Assembly: GCA_031279415.1 (NCBI GenBank)
Contig: JAITIP010000037.1
Location: 1-64,000, forward strand
DNA: 64,000 bases
Reading direction: 5' to 3'
Origin: Candidatus Endomicrobium procryptotermitis
GTDB lineage: Bacteria > Elusimicrobiota > Endomicrobiia > Endomicrobiales > Endomicrobiaceae
In this document: one piece after another, positions 33,853 through 42,333 of the stretch
Numbering within the stretch: the stretch's first letter is position 1
How the letters are laid out: every line of letters begins with the position of its first letter
Program-made: the position numbers and the translations under genes
The notes under the pieces: generated by a model
Told to the model about the DNA's origin: nothing
Databases searched by the model: none
The model's input: only the letters and a program-made list of their open reading frames with translations

Positions 33853-34385
33853 ATGTCGTCGAAAACAGAAGATTTCGTATAAACCAGTTTATAAGAGTTC
33901 CTGAGGTCAGGCTTATTGATTCAGACGGAAGTCAGGCAGGCATAGTAAAAGTTAGCGATGCTTTATTGATGGCCCAGTCAAAAGATTTAGATTTGGTCGA
34001 GATTTCTCCGATGGCCAAGCCGCCTGTATGCAAGATAATTAACTTTTCCAAGTTCAAGTATGAAATGGAAAAGAAAGAAAAAGAAGCAAGAAAAAAACAA
34101 AAAGTTTTCCATGTTAAAGAGGTCAGAATCAGACCTCGTATAGGCGAACATGATTTAGAAATCAAAATCAAGCACGCCAGAGAGTTTATAGGAGACGGTA
34201 ATAAGGTGCAGCTTACCGCTATGTTTTCCGGAAGAGAAATGCAGCATAAGGATTTAGGAATTAAAATTATGGACAGAATCAAAGAATCGCTGTCCGATAT
34301 TGCTGAACCCGAAGGAAAAATATCTTCGATGGGAACGAGAGTATTCCTGACGCTTGTTCCGAAGAAAAAATCAAATTCAAAATAG
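33853..34385 (+). CDS. infC: translation initiation factor IF-3 (start requires frameshift or non-standard codon)
   Basis: IF-3 binds the 30S subunit and checks start-codon pairing. The frame ending at 34385 encodes a complete IF-3 from the Arg-Ile-Asn-Gln...Arg-Val-Pro-Glu-Val-Arg block (codons from 33876) through the Ile-Ser-Pro linker and C-domain. However, the frame opens at 33840 and has no ATG, GTG or TTG until 33966, which would delete about 40 N-terminal residues. AGGAGG (33847-33852) abuts ATG 33853, which is one base out of phase; reading ATG TCG TCG AAA then slipping back one base at the A4 run joins a typical IF-3 N-terminus. Alternatives: a GTC start at 33858 or a lost A. Confidence 0.85.
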
Positions 34386-34410
34386 GCTGTAAATATAATC
34401 GGAGGCCACA

Positions 34411-34611
34411 ATGCCAAAAATGAAAACGCACAGCGGCGCAAAAAAACGTTTTAAAGTTACCGGAGGCGGTAAAGTAAAGTATAAAAAGCCAGGACAGAGG
34501 CATCTTCTTACCGGAGATTCAGGTAATCAAAATAGGAAGTCAAGAAAATCCTCAATCGTAGATTCTACGGATATGAAGATAATGAAAAAATATATGCCGT
34601 ATAACTTTTAA
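34411..34611 (+). CDS. rpmI: 50S ribosomal protein L35
   Basis: L35 is a small basic protein of the large subunit. The 66-residue product shows the typical start Pro-Lys-Met-Lys-Thr-His-Ser-Gly-Ala-Lys-Lys-Arg-Phe and the Gly-Gln-Arg-His-Leu block near 30. It lies 25 bases after infC with GGAGG upstream and precedes rplT, the standard infC-rpmI-rplT operon. Confidence 0.97.
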   Translation: MPKMKTHSGAKKRFKVTGGGKVKYKKPGQRHLLTGDSGNQNRKSRKSSIVDSTDMKIMKKYMPYNF

Positions 34612-34647
34612 TAATAAATTATTACTGAATACTTTAAGGAGATTTTA

Positions 34648-34995
34648 ATGCGTACGAAAAGTGTGGTATATACCAGACAAAGAAAAAAGAAATATTTTAA
34701 AATTGCAAAAGGCTCTTATGCTACAAAGAAAAACCGCTGGAGAATGGTCATGCAGCAGGTTGAGAGATCTCTCAACTATGCATATGTCGGCAGAAAAGAC
34801 AAGAAGGCCAGCTTCAGAACTCTTTGGATTATACGTTTGAATGCGGCCGTAAGAGAAGAAGGCATTTCTTATAACAAATTTATTTCAGGTCTTAAAAGAG
34901 CAAATGTCGCTATAGACAGAAAAATGCTTGCCGAAATTGCGGTAAACGATAACATTTCTTTCAAACAGCTTGTTGAAATAGCCAAAACCGCATAA
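34648..34995 (+). CDS. rplT: 50S ribosomal protein L20
   Basis: L20 binds 23S rRNA early in assembly and, in several bacteria, represses its own operon by binding the infC or rpmI leader. The 115-residue product has the basic N-terminal extension (Lys-Lys-Tyr-Phe-Lys-Ile-Ala-Lys-Gly) and the globular C-domain with Leu-Trp-Ile-Ile-Arg-Leu-Asn-Ala-Ala. AAGGAG precedes the ATG. It is the candidate effector for the attenuator at 33714-33827. Confidence 0.97.
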   Translation: MRTKSVVYTRQRKKKYFKIAKGSYATKKNRWRMVMQQVERSLNYAYVGRKDKKASFRTLWIIRLNAAVREEGISYNKFISGLKRANVAIDRKMLAEIAVNDNISFKQLVEIAKTA

Positions 34996-35004
34996 AAACG
35001 ATAA

Positions 35005-36315
35005 ATGAACTACTCTCCCGTAAAGACAATATTTTTGTTTTTTTTGGGACTGATAATAATCGGCTCTCTTCTTTTATCTTTGCCGGTATCAAGAAGCGAT
35101 GAGTTTGATTTTTCTTTTCTAAATAATTTATTTACTTCTGTGTCGGCTGTGTGCGTTACAGGGTTAGAAGTTGTTGCGATAGGAGAGTTTTATTCTTTTT
35201 TCGGGCAGACGGTAATTTTGATTTTGATTCAGGTCGGCGGTTTGGGATATATGCTTGTTTCTACTGTTGTTGCTTTGCTGATAGGAAAAATATCGCTTAA
35301 AGACAGACTCATACTTAAGGAAATTTTTGACGTTTCATCTTTCGACGGGTTAAAAAAAATAACTTTAAAAGCTTTAACTTTTATTTTAGTTATAGAAACT
35401 GCAGGAGCCGCGGTACTTACAAGTATCTTTTTAAAAGAATATTCTTTTTTTAAAGCTCTTTATTTAGGAATATTCCATTCCGTTTCGGGTTTTTGTAATG
35501 CGGGATTTAGCCCTTTTGCAAACAGCCTTGAAAATTATTCTTCAAGCCCTGTTTTATTATATACGGTTGCGGTGATGGTTATTTTAGGTGGTTTGGGTTT
35601 TTTTGTGATAGTGGATTTGTATGATCATTTTAAAAATAAAACGCGCCTGTCTTTTCATTCGAAAGTCGTTCTTTTCATGACGGCGGTGATAATGGCCGTA
35701 AGTTTTCTGTTTTTCTTTTTTTACGGACAAACAAGCTTTATGAATGCTAGAGAAGGCATAGGTTATGCCATAAATAACTCTTTTTTTCAGGCGGTAAGTT
35801 CCAGAACTGCGGGATTTAATTCGGTTCCAGTCGAATGGTTTGACGAATTTAGTGAAATGTTTTTGATTTTCCTTATGTTCATAGGTGCGGCTCCCGGAAG
35901 TGCTTCCGGCGGTTTAAAAATAACGACGCTTGTGCTTGTATTTATTTTTGTAAAAGGTGTTATCAAATCGGAAGATTCTTTTGTTCTTTTTAACAGAACT
36001 ATACCGGACGATTTAATAAAAAAAGCGTTGGTAATTTTTGTAATATTTATTGCAGTAGCAACTTTTATTTCAATGATGCTTGTTTTTTTGGAAGATGGCA
36101 TGCGAACAATAGATATTGCATTTGAAGCCGCTTCGGCAGTTGGGACAGTAGGGTTGTCAAAAGGCGTTACGACAGGTCTTTCGGTTTATGGAAAAATATT
36201 TGTTATTATAGCGATGATATTCGGAAGGCTGGGAATTCTTATGCTGTTAATGTCTATGCTTGATGTGGGATATAAAAACGTTAAATATCCAGAAGCAAGA
36301 ATACTGGTCGGATAG
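35005..36315 (+). CDS. ktrB: potassium uptake membrane protein KtrB/TrkH
   Basis: This 436-residue integral membrane protein has the four-fold M1-P-M2 layout of the Trk/Ktr/HKT family. The four pore loops are visible as Thr-Gly-Leu-Glu near 51, Asn-Ala-Gly-Phe near 165, Thr-Ala-Gly-Phe near 271 and Gly-Thr-Val-Gly near 380. The short length fits KtrB. It starts nine bases after rplT and is followed 17 bases later by the RCK-domain subunit, so the two form a K+ uptake pair. Confidence 0.92.
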   Translation: MNYSPVKTIFLFFLGLIIIGSLLLSLPVSRSDEFDFSFLNNLFTSVSAVCVTGLEVVAIGEFYSFFGQTVILILIQVGGLGYMLVSTVVALLIGKISLKDRLILKEIFDVSSFDGLKKITLKALTFILVIETAGAAVLTSIFLKEYSFFKALYLGIFHSVSGFCNAGFSPFANSLENYSSSPVLLYTVAVMVILGGLGFFVIVDLYDHFKNKTRLSFHSKVVLFMTAVIMAVSFLFFFFYGQTSFMNAREGIGYAINNSFFQAVSSRTAGFNSVPVEWFDEFSEMFLIFLMFIGAAPGSASGGLKITTLVLVFIFVKGVIKSEDSFVLFNRTIPDDLIKKALVIFVIFIAVATFISMMLVFLEDGMRTIDIAFEAASAVGTVGLSKGVTTGLSVYGKIFVIIAMIFGRLGILMLLMSMLDVGYKNVKYPEARILVG

Positions 36316-36332
36316 TTCTTAAGGAGGCATAA

Positions 36333-37025
36333 ATGCCGAAAAAACAGTTTGGAGTTATAGGTCTTGGAACTTTCGGATCGAATGTCGCAAAAGAGCTCGC
36401 TAAAAAAAATATGCAAGTGCTGGCTATAGACAATGATATGGATGCGGTCAATAAAATAAGTCAGTTTGTGACGCAGTCGTTGGCCGTAGACGCTACCGAT
36501 GAAAAAGCCATGAAAAACACCGGAATTGCCGATTGCGATACAGTTATAGTTTCGATAGGCGAAAGCGTTGAAACAAGTATTCTTGCTACGTTAATAGTAA
36601 AAGAACTCGGCGTAAAAAATATTATAGTTAAATGTTCAAGTCAGTGGCATTCAAAAGTCGCCGTTAAAATAGGCGCGGATAAAGTTGTTTATCCAGAATT
36701 TGAAATGGCAAAAAAACTTGTAGAAAATATAGTTTCTCCAAATATTTTGGAGCAGATTGAATTGTCTAAAAATTACAATTTAATCGAACTGGTAGCTCCT
36801 AAAGAATTTTGGGGTTCTACTATAAAGGATTCAGGTATAAGAAACAATTACAGAATTAATATTATTGCCATACGCAGACGTATTCCAATGGTTGATGATG
36901 AAGGAAACGCTGCAATAAAGGAAGAAATCAACATGCTTCCATCTGCTGATGATGAAATAATGCAAAATGACACTTTAGTAATCATAGGATCTAAGGAAGA
37001 TATCACTAAAATAAAAAAGGTTTAA
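36333..37025 (+). CDS. ktrA: potassium uptake regulatory subunit KtrA/TrkA
   Basis: This cytoplasmic RCK protein forms a ring under KtrB and gates it through bound nucleotide. The 230-residue product has an RCK-N Rossmann domain (Gly-Leu-Gly-Thr-Phe-Gly near 10-15, Asp31 of the adenosine-binding strand, so NAD or ATP/ADP binding) and an RCK-C domain (about 140-230) that may bind c-di-AMP in related proteins. AAGGAGG precedes the ATG. A single RCK unit fits Ktr rather than the doubled TrkA. Confidence 0.92.
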   Translation: MPKKQFGVIGLGTFGSNVAKELAKKNMQVLAIDNDMDAVNKISQFVTQSLAVDATDEKAMKNTGIADCDTVIVSIGESVETSILATLIVKELGVKNIIVKCSSQWHSKVAVKIGADKVVYPEFEMAKKLVENIVSPNILEQIELSKNYNLIELVAPKEFWGSTIKDSGIRNNYRINIIAIRRRIPMVDDEGNAAIKEEINMLPSADDEIMQNDTLVIIGSKEDITKIKKV

Positions 37026-37035
37026 AAGGTGTAAA

Positions 37036-37323
37036 ATGAACGATGATACAAAAACGCAGAAAAATAATAAAGATGGACATATGGAACTTGGCAAATTTTA
37101 TTTTTTAAATAATAAATATGATGCGGCCGTAGCGGAGTTTCAAAAAGTTCTTGAGATTGACGCCGGAAATGCGGAAGCTTACTATAATATAGGTCTGGCT
37201 AGAGAAACGTACGGTGATTTTGACGGGGCAAAAGAAATGTATTCCAAAACCTTAGCGTTAGATGAAAATTATAAAGCAGCCAGAGAAAGATTAAATAAAC
37301 TTATAGGATTAAAAGATGAATGA
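37036..37323 (+). CDS. small TPR protein
   Basis: The 95-residue soluble protein contains two TPR units (about 14-47 and 48-82; Ala-Val-Ala-Glu-Phe-Gln-Lys-Val-Leu and Ala-Lys-Glu-Met-Tyr-Ser-Lys-Thr-Leu helices). There is no signal peptide. It overlaps the pheS start by eight bases and so is probably co-transcribed with pheST. TPRs mediate protein contacts; the partner is unknown. Confidence 0.8.
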   Translation: MNDDTKTQKNNKDGHMELGKFYFLNNKYDAAVAEFQKVLEIDAGNAEAYYNIGLARETYGDFDGAKEMYSKTLALDENYKAARERLNKLIGLKDE

Positions 37324-38335
37324 CATTGAAAAAACGGTTGGAGAAGCCGTTGCAAAAATCGCAGATGCAGACGTCACTTTGCTGGAATCCATAAAAAATG
37401 AATATATGGGCAAAAATGGAACCTTGACGCAGATTCTTAAATCTCTCTCCCAATATTCCATTGAAGAAAGAAAAGTGATAGGTTCTGCGGCAAATAAAGC
37501 GAAGTTCATTATCGAAAGCGAAATTGAAAAAAGAAAAGATTTTTTAAAGAAAACCCTTATTGATGAAAAAATGGCAAAAGAAAAAGTTGATTATTCGTCG
37601 GCTTTTTACTTTCCTTTTTCAAAAGGCAGTTTTCATCCTATTACTCAAATTATAGAAGAAATTTCGGATATTTTTAAATCCATGGGTTTTAGTGTCACTC
37701 AAGGACCTGAAATTGAAACGGATTGGTATAATTTTGAAGCTTTAAACATTCCAAAAAATCATCCGGCTAGAGACACTCAGGATACTTTTTATCTAGAAGG
37801 AATGAAAAATGTAATGAGAACCCATACTTCCCCCGCACAGATTCACGTTATGGAAAAGCAGCAGCCGCCCGTTAAAGTTATAGTGCCGGGAAGGGTATAC
37901 AGAAATGAAGCTACAGATGCTTCCCACTCGGCAATATTTCATCAAATTGAAGGATTGTCAGTAGCTGAAAATATAACTTTTGCCGATTTGAAAAGCACGC
38001 TTACACTTTTTATACATAAATTTTACAGCACCGATGTAGATTTGCGTTTTAGACCTTCCCATTTCCAGTTTACTGAGCCTTCTGCGGAAGTAGATGTGCA
38101 ATGTGTCCTGTGTAAAGGAAAAGGCTGTAGGGTATGCAAAAATTCTGGCTGGCTTGAAATGCTTGGCTGCGGAATGGTTCATCCCAATGTTTTTAAAGCG
38201 GTTAATTACAATACGGAAAAATATACAGGTTTTGCTTTCGGAGTAGGCGTTGAGCGTCTTGCGATGTTAAAATATGGTATTGACGACATACGTCTTTTCT
38301 ACGAAAACGATTTGAGGTTTTTAAAGCAATTTTAA
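37316..38335 (+). CDS. pheS: phenylalanyl-tRNA synthetase alpha subunit
   Basis: PheS is the catalytic subunit of the (alpha-beta)2 enzyme that charges tRNA-Phe. The 339-residue protein has an N-terminal coiled coil (about 1-90), class II motif 2 (Gly-Arg-Val-Tyr-Arg-Asn-Glu near 191-197, then Phe-His-Gln-Ile-Glu-Gly) and motif 3 (Gly-Val-Gly-Val-Glu-Arg-Leu near 314). A CxxC...CxxC cluster near 262-273, common in non-proteobacterial PheS, may bind zinc. It precedes pheT by 16 bases. Confidence 0.96.
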   Translation: MNDIEKTVGEAVAKIADADVTLLESIKNEYMGKNGTLTQILKSLSQYSIEERKVIGSAANKAKFIIESEIEKRKDFLKKTLIDEKMAKEKVDYSSAFYFPFSKGSFHPITQIIEEISDIFKSMGFSVTQGPEIETDWYNFEALNIPKNHPARDTQDTFYLEGMKNVMRTHTSPAQIHVMEKQQPPVKVIVPGRVYRNEATDASHSAIFHQIEGLSVAENITFADLKSTLTLFIHKFYSTDVDLRFRPSHFQFTEPSAEVDVQCVLCKGKGCRVCKNSGWLEMLGCGMVHPNVFKAVNYNTEKYTGFAFGVGVERLAMLKYGIDDIRLFYENDLRFLKQF

Positions 38336-38351
38336 AAAGAAGGAACTGAAA

Positions 38352-40715
38352 ATGAAAATTTCGTATAATTTGCTTAAAAAATTCGTGGATTTTAATTTAA
38401 CTCCTCATGAACTTGCGAAGCTGCTTACTCTTATAGGCGTGGAAACTTATGTGGTCAGCGAACAGGGAAAATGGAGTAACGTGATTACAGCAAAAGTTTT
38501 TGAAAAAGAAAAACATCCCAATGCTGATAAACTTTCCGTATGCAAACTCACCGACGGCTCAAACATATATTCTGTAGTTTGCGGCGCTCCGAACGTTGCA
38601 AAGGAACAAATTGTTTCTCTTGCCAGAGCAGGAGCAATTTTGCCCGGAGACTTTAAAATAAAATCCTCGAAAATAAGAGGAGTCGATTCAGAAGGAATGA
38701 TATGTTCCGAAAAAGAGCTCGGTCTTTCACAGGAGTCTCGGGGAATAATGGTTCTTGACAAAAATACAGAAATCGGAATTCCTCTGGAAAAAGCTTTGAA
38801 CGATATTGATAGTATTCTTGAAATCGAAGTTACCACAAACAGAGGAGACTGTTTAAGCCATTTGGGAGTTGCAAGGGAAATAGGGGCAAAGTTGAGAAAA
38901 ACTCCGGTTTTACCTCTGATAAAAACCCCTAATCTTTCCACTGCAAACAATATAAAGGTGGAATCCGGACTTTGCCAGCGGTATGTAGGCTGTATAATTT
39001 CCGGAGTAAAAGTGGCTCCTTCGCCGAAATGGCTTTCTGATGCCATTGAAAAATGTGGAATTAGATCGATTAATAATATCGTTGATATTACAAATTATAT
39101 TCTTTTAGAGCTCGGACAGCCGCTGCATGCTTTTGATATATCAAAACTTACATCTAAAAATATTATAGTTAGGAAGGCAAAAGAAGGCGAGAAGATAACT
39201 GTTTTAGATGGAAAAGAGTACACCCTTGATTCTGAAATGCTTGTTATTGCCGACGACAAAAAGCCCATTGCTATAGCCGGCGTGATGGGTGGGGAATTTT
39301 CCGGAATAGATGAAAAAACGGAAAGCATTTTTCTTGAGAGTGCGGTCTTCAGCGCCGACTCCATAAGAAAAACTTCAAAAAAGCTCAATCTTTCAAGCGA
39401 TTCTTCTTACAGGTTTGAAAGGGGCGTCTCACATGATATTGCCGAATTTGCATCATGGAGGGCGGCAAATCTTATATATCAAATTGCCGGTGGCCGTATA
39501 GAATCCAGAGAAGACATACAGAAAGTAAAATATGAAAAAATGAATATTACTTTAAGAATTGAACGTGTATCAAAAGTTTTAGGATACCAAATCGAAGAAG
39601 ATGATATTGTTGAGATTCTAAGATTTTTAGGCATAGTTCTTCAACCCAGAGGAGAGATTATTCTGTGTGAAATTCCTTCATGGCGCAACGATATAAAAGA
39701 AGAAGTGGATTTGATAGAAGAAATTGCAAGAATAAACGGATATGAAAATATTCCTAAATCCGCAAAAAATGAAGATTATGTTTTTACGAATAGTGATTCA
39801 TTCATGCCTAGACTTGCCGAAAATTTTAGAAAAAACCTTTACGGTCTGGGTTTCAGCGAAGCTATGAATTACAGTTTTTCTGAAGTAAAAGACATTGATT
39901 TTTTCGGATTGAAATATTTTTATAAAATAGCAAATCCCATATCAAAAGAAAATGAAGTTTTAAGACCTTCTTTGCTGCCCGGTCTTTATAAAAATCTTAT
40001 TTTAAATGTCGGTCAGGGAGCGGAAACGGTAACTCTTTTCGAGTATGGAAAGATTTATACAGAACCGTATGAAAGAAAAACTTTTGCCGCTATAATGTAC
40101 GGCAGAGTTTGGCGTGAGTGGTGGAAATGGGCAGAAAATAAAATAAATCAGGATTTTGATTTTTATTTTGGCGGTGGAATTATTAAAAACATACTGTCAG
40201 TTGGAGATTTTATAATTTCGGAAAATCTTCGCCCGAAACCTTATTTTCATCCCGGAAAAACCGCTGCTGTTGTTTACAAAGGAAAAACCGTCGGGCAGTT
40301 CGGTATTTTAAAGCCTTCTGTACAACAGGATTTGAGAAAAGAAATATTTTATTTTGAGATGGATTTGGAAGCTGCTGAAAATAGCTGTTCGTCGGGAGAA
40401 CACGTTTACAGACACATTTCTAAATTTCCTTCGGTAAAAAGGGATATATCGGTAACCGCCGATAAATCTCTGCATTTCTCAAAGATTGAAAAAGTTATAA
40501 AAGCTGTAATGAAATCGGGCGGCATATTAAAAGAATACTCGTTGTTTTCTGTTTATGACGACAATTCAAAAATTGCAGAAGGAAAAATAAGTTATTCGTT
40601 CAGGCTTTCTTACAGAAATAATGAAAGAACTTTAAAAGATGAGGAAGTAAATAAAGACATGAACGAACTCTTATCCAAGCTGGATGTAGAGCTTGGAGTA
40701 AAATTGAGAACGTAA
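38352..40715 (+). CDS. pheT: phenylalanyl-tRNA synthetase beta subunit
   Basis: The 787-residue protein has the full PheT domain order: EMAP-like tRNA-binding domain (about 40-145), B3/B4 editing domain (about 205-380), B5 (about 400-470), catalytic-like core, and C-terminal ferredoxin-fold anticodon-binding domain (about 695-787). It pairs with PheS and clears mischarged Tyr-tRNA-Phe. AAGGAAC lies upstream of the ATG. A hairpin terminator follows. Confidence 0.95.
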   Translation: MKISYNLLKKFVDFNLTPHELAKLLTLIGVETYVVSEQGKWSNVITAKVFEKEKHPNADKLSVCKLTDGSNIYSVVCGAPNVAKEQIVSLARAGAILPGDFKIKSSKIRGVDSEGMICSEKELGLSQESRGIMVLDKNTEIGIPLEKALNDIDSILEIEVTTNRGDCLSHLGVAREIGAKLRKTPVLPLIKTPNLSTANNIKVESGLCQRYVGCIISGVKVAPSPKWLSDAIEKCGIRSINNIVDITNYILLELGQPLHAFDISKLTSKNIIVRKAKEGEKITVLDGKEYTLDSEMLVIADDKKPIAIAGVMGGEFSGIDEKTESIFLESAVFSADSIRKTSKKLNLSSDSSYRFERGVSHDIAEFASWRAANLIYQIAGGRIESREDIQKVKYEKMNITLRIERVSKVLGYQIEEDDIVEILRFLGIVLQPRGEIILCEIPSWRNDIKEEVDLIEEIARINGYENIPKSAKNEDYVFTNSDSFMPRLAENFRKNLYGLGFSEAMNYSFSEVKDIDFFGLKYFYKIANPISKENEVLRPSLLPGLYKNLILNVGQGAETVTLFEYGKIYTEPYERKTFAAIMYGRVWREWWKWAENKINQDFDFYFGGGIIKNILSVGDFIISENLRPKPYFHPGKTAAVVYKGKTVGQFGILKPSVQQDLRKEIFYFEMDLEAAENSCSSGEHVYRHISKFPSVKRDISVTADKSLHFSKIEKVIKAVMKSGGILKEYSLFSVYDDNSKIAEGKISYSFRLSYRNNERTLKDEEVNKDMNELLSKLDVELGVKLRT

Positions 40716-40753
40716 GACAGCTTTACTGTTTATTTTTAGAGAAAACATAACTG

Positions 40754-40784
40754 GACGCAGGAGTAATTTATCCTGCGTCTGTTT
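40754..40784 (+). terminator. hairpin after pheT
   Basis: GACGCAGGA (40754-40762) pairs with TCCTGCGTC (40771-40779) around an eight-base loop, followed by TGTTTGT, a weak T tract. The hairpin occupies the -35 region of the next promoter. Confidence 0.6.
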
Positions 40785-40791
40785 GTAATTA

Positions 40792-40800
40792 TGGTATAAT
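40792..40800 (+). promoter_or_regulatory. extended -10 promoter of the serine hydrolase gene
   Basis: TGG-TATAAT (40792-40800) is an extended -10 motif; no -35 match is seen at the expected distance. The ATG follows after six bases without a Shine-Dalgarno, so transcription probably starts at or beside the A of the ATG. Confidence 0.6.
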
Positions 40801-40806
40801 TACAGC

Positions 40807-42333
40807 ATGAAAAAATTATTTTTGTCGTTTTTAATTTTAATTTTGTGTCTTAACTCTGTATTATTGAAGGAATTGGAAGCGGAATCTTCTTCTCCTGATT
40901 TGCAAAAGATTCTTGAAGAGTTTGACACATATGTGAAAAAAACTCAAAAACAGTGGAACGTTCCTGGAATGTCGATATGTATTGTAGTAGGAGACGAAGT
41001 CGTTTATAAAAAATCTTTTGGTATAAGGCAGGTAAATAAAGAAGATAAAGTCAATAATCGAACGATATTTCAGATAGCGTCCTGCACAAAAGCTTTTACA
41101 ACGGCGCTGGTGGCAATGCTGGTTGATGGAGGATATTTGAGCTGGCAGGATAAAGTCATTAAGTATCTTCCAGATTTCAGACTTGAAAACAAAAAAATAA
41201 GTGATGAAATGACAATAGAAGATCTGCTGGCACAATACAGCGGACTGCCTTCTTATTCACAGCATCTGATGATGCTTTTCAGATATGACAGCAACTATAT
41301 AATAGAGTCGATGCGCTATATAAAGCAGACGGGGTCGTTTAGAAAATCTTTTAGTTACCAAAACAATTTATATCTCGTGATGGGAGAAATTATAAAAAAG
41401 GCCACGGGCAAATCATGGGAGTACAATATAAAGAAGTATATTTTCAATCCTTTGGCAATGGACTCTTCTTCTACGGATTACAAGAGTTATCTTAAATCAA
41501 AAAATCGCGCTCTAGGCCATTACTATGCCGGCGGAAAGCTTAAAGCTTTATCAGATAATTTGCCATACAATGGCTGGCCGTACACTTTTGCTGCGGCAAG
41601 CGGTATAAATTCGAATATTGACGATATGTCACAATGGCTTTTGTTTCTCGTCAATGACGCATCGTCATTCGGCTGGCATCTGATTTCAAAAGAAAATTAC
41701 GACAAATTGTTTGAAGGAAGAGTTTTTATAAGCAACAGCACTGACAATAAAAAGAGCTACTATTGTCTGGGCTGGAAAAGTATGGAATATGAACCAGAAA
41801 ATATTATGTGGCATGCGGGTACTACCGATGGTGAAGGAGCTTATATCTCTTTCATGAGAGATAATAAAATAGGAATATCGATTCTCATGAACCTGCCGAA
41901 CGGAAGAATGGCCGACGCTCTTGCCAAAAAATTTTATGATTCTTACCTTCAAAATCCTGAAGTTAACTGGAGTGCCATAAAACTTGACGAAGCCAATAGA
42001 TCACATAAAAAACGCATGCAGAAAGCGCCTCCAGAAATAGTAATTCCTCCGATGGAATTGAAAAAATATGTCGGAATATACAATAACGTTTTATATGGAG
42101 ACGCCGAGATAAAGCTTGACGGAGAAATGTTAAAGTTCAGCGCAGGCCCAAGAAAAGTTTGGGTTACTCTTAAACATTATAGCGGCAACTCGTTTGACGG
42201 TATAGGAATTCCCGGCTGGAGATTTAAAAGACCTATGTTCGCTTTCAAAGTTTATGAAAATTCAAATATAAGAGGGCTGATAGTGGAAGACATGACCGAC
42301 GGCACGGATCCGATGTTTAGGAAGATTAAATGA
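40807..42333 (+). CDS. beta-lactamase-related serine hydrolase (class C fold)
   Basis: The 508-residue exported protein has a signal peptide (about 1-25), a penicillin-binding/esterase-type domain with Ser92-x-x-Lys95, Tyr184-x-Asn186 and His336-x-Gly338, and a C-terminal DUF3471-like beta domain (about 415-505). All three active-site motifs are intact. Family members include D-aminopeptidases, esterases and peptidoglycan-modifying enzymes; true beta-lactamase activity should not be assumed. It is four bases into the next gene at its end (ATGA). Confidence 0.85.
   Translation: MKKLFLSFLILILCLNSVLLKELEAESSSPDLQKILEEFDTYVKKTQKQWNVPGMSICIVVGDEVVYKKSFGIRQVNKEDKVNNRTIFQIASCTKAFTTALVAMLVDGGYLSWQDKVIKYLPDFRLENKKISDEMTIEDLLAQYSGLPSYSQHLMMLFRYDSNYIIESMRYIKQTGSFRKSFSYQNNLYLVMGEIIKKATGKSWEYNIKKYIFNPLAMDSSSTDYKSYLKSKNRALGHYYAGGKLKALSDNLPYNGWPYTFAAASGINSNIDDMSQWLLFLVNDASSFGWHLISKENYDKLFEGRVFISNSTDNKKSYYCLGWKSMEYEPENIMWHAGTTDGEGAYISFMRDNKIGISILMNLPNGRMADALAKKFYDSYLQNPEVNWSAIKLDEANRSHKKRMQKAPPEIVIPPMELKKYVGIYNNVLYGDAEIKLDGEMLKFSAGPRKVWVTLKHYSGNSFDGIGIPGWRFKRPMFAFKVYENSNIRGLIVEDMTDGTDPMFRKIK

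Noticed and set aside
38447-39046. 199-codon minus-strand frame inside pheT
   Set aside because: It is the antisense shadow of a well-supported gene and has no promoter or ribosome binding site.
40807-42333. antibiotic-resistance beta-lactamase
   Set aside because: The fold and SxxK/YxN motifs are shared with many esterases and peptidases; the DUF3471-like tail argues against a dedicated beta-lactamase.
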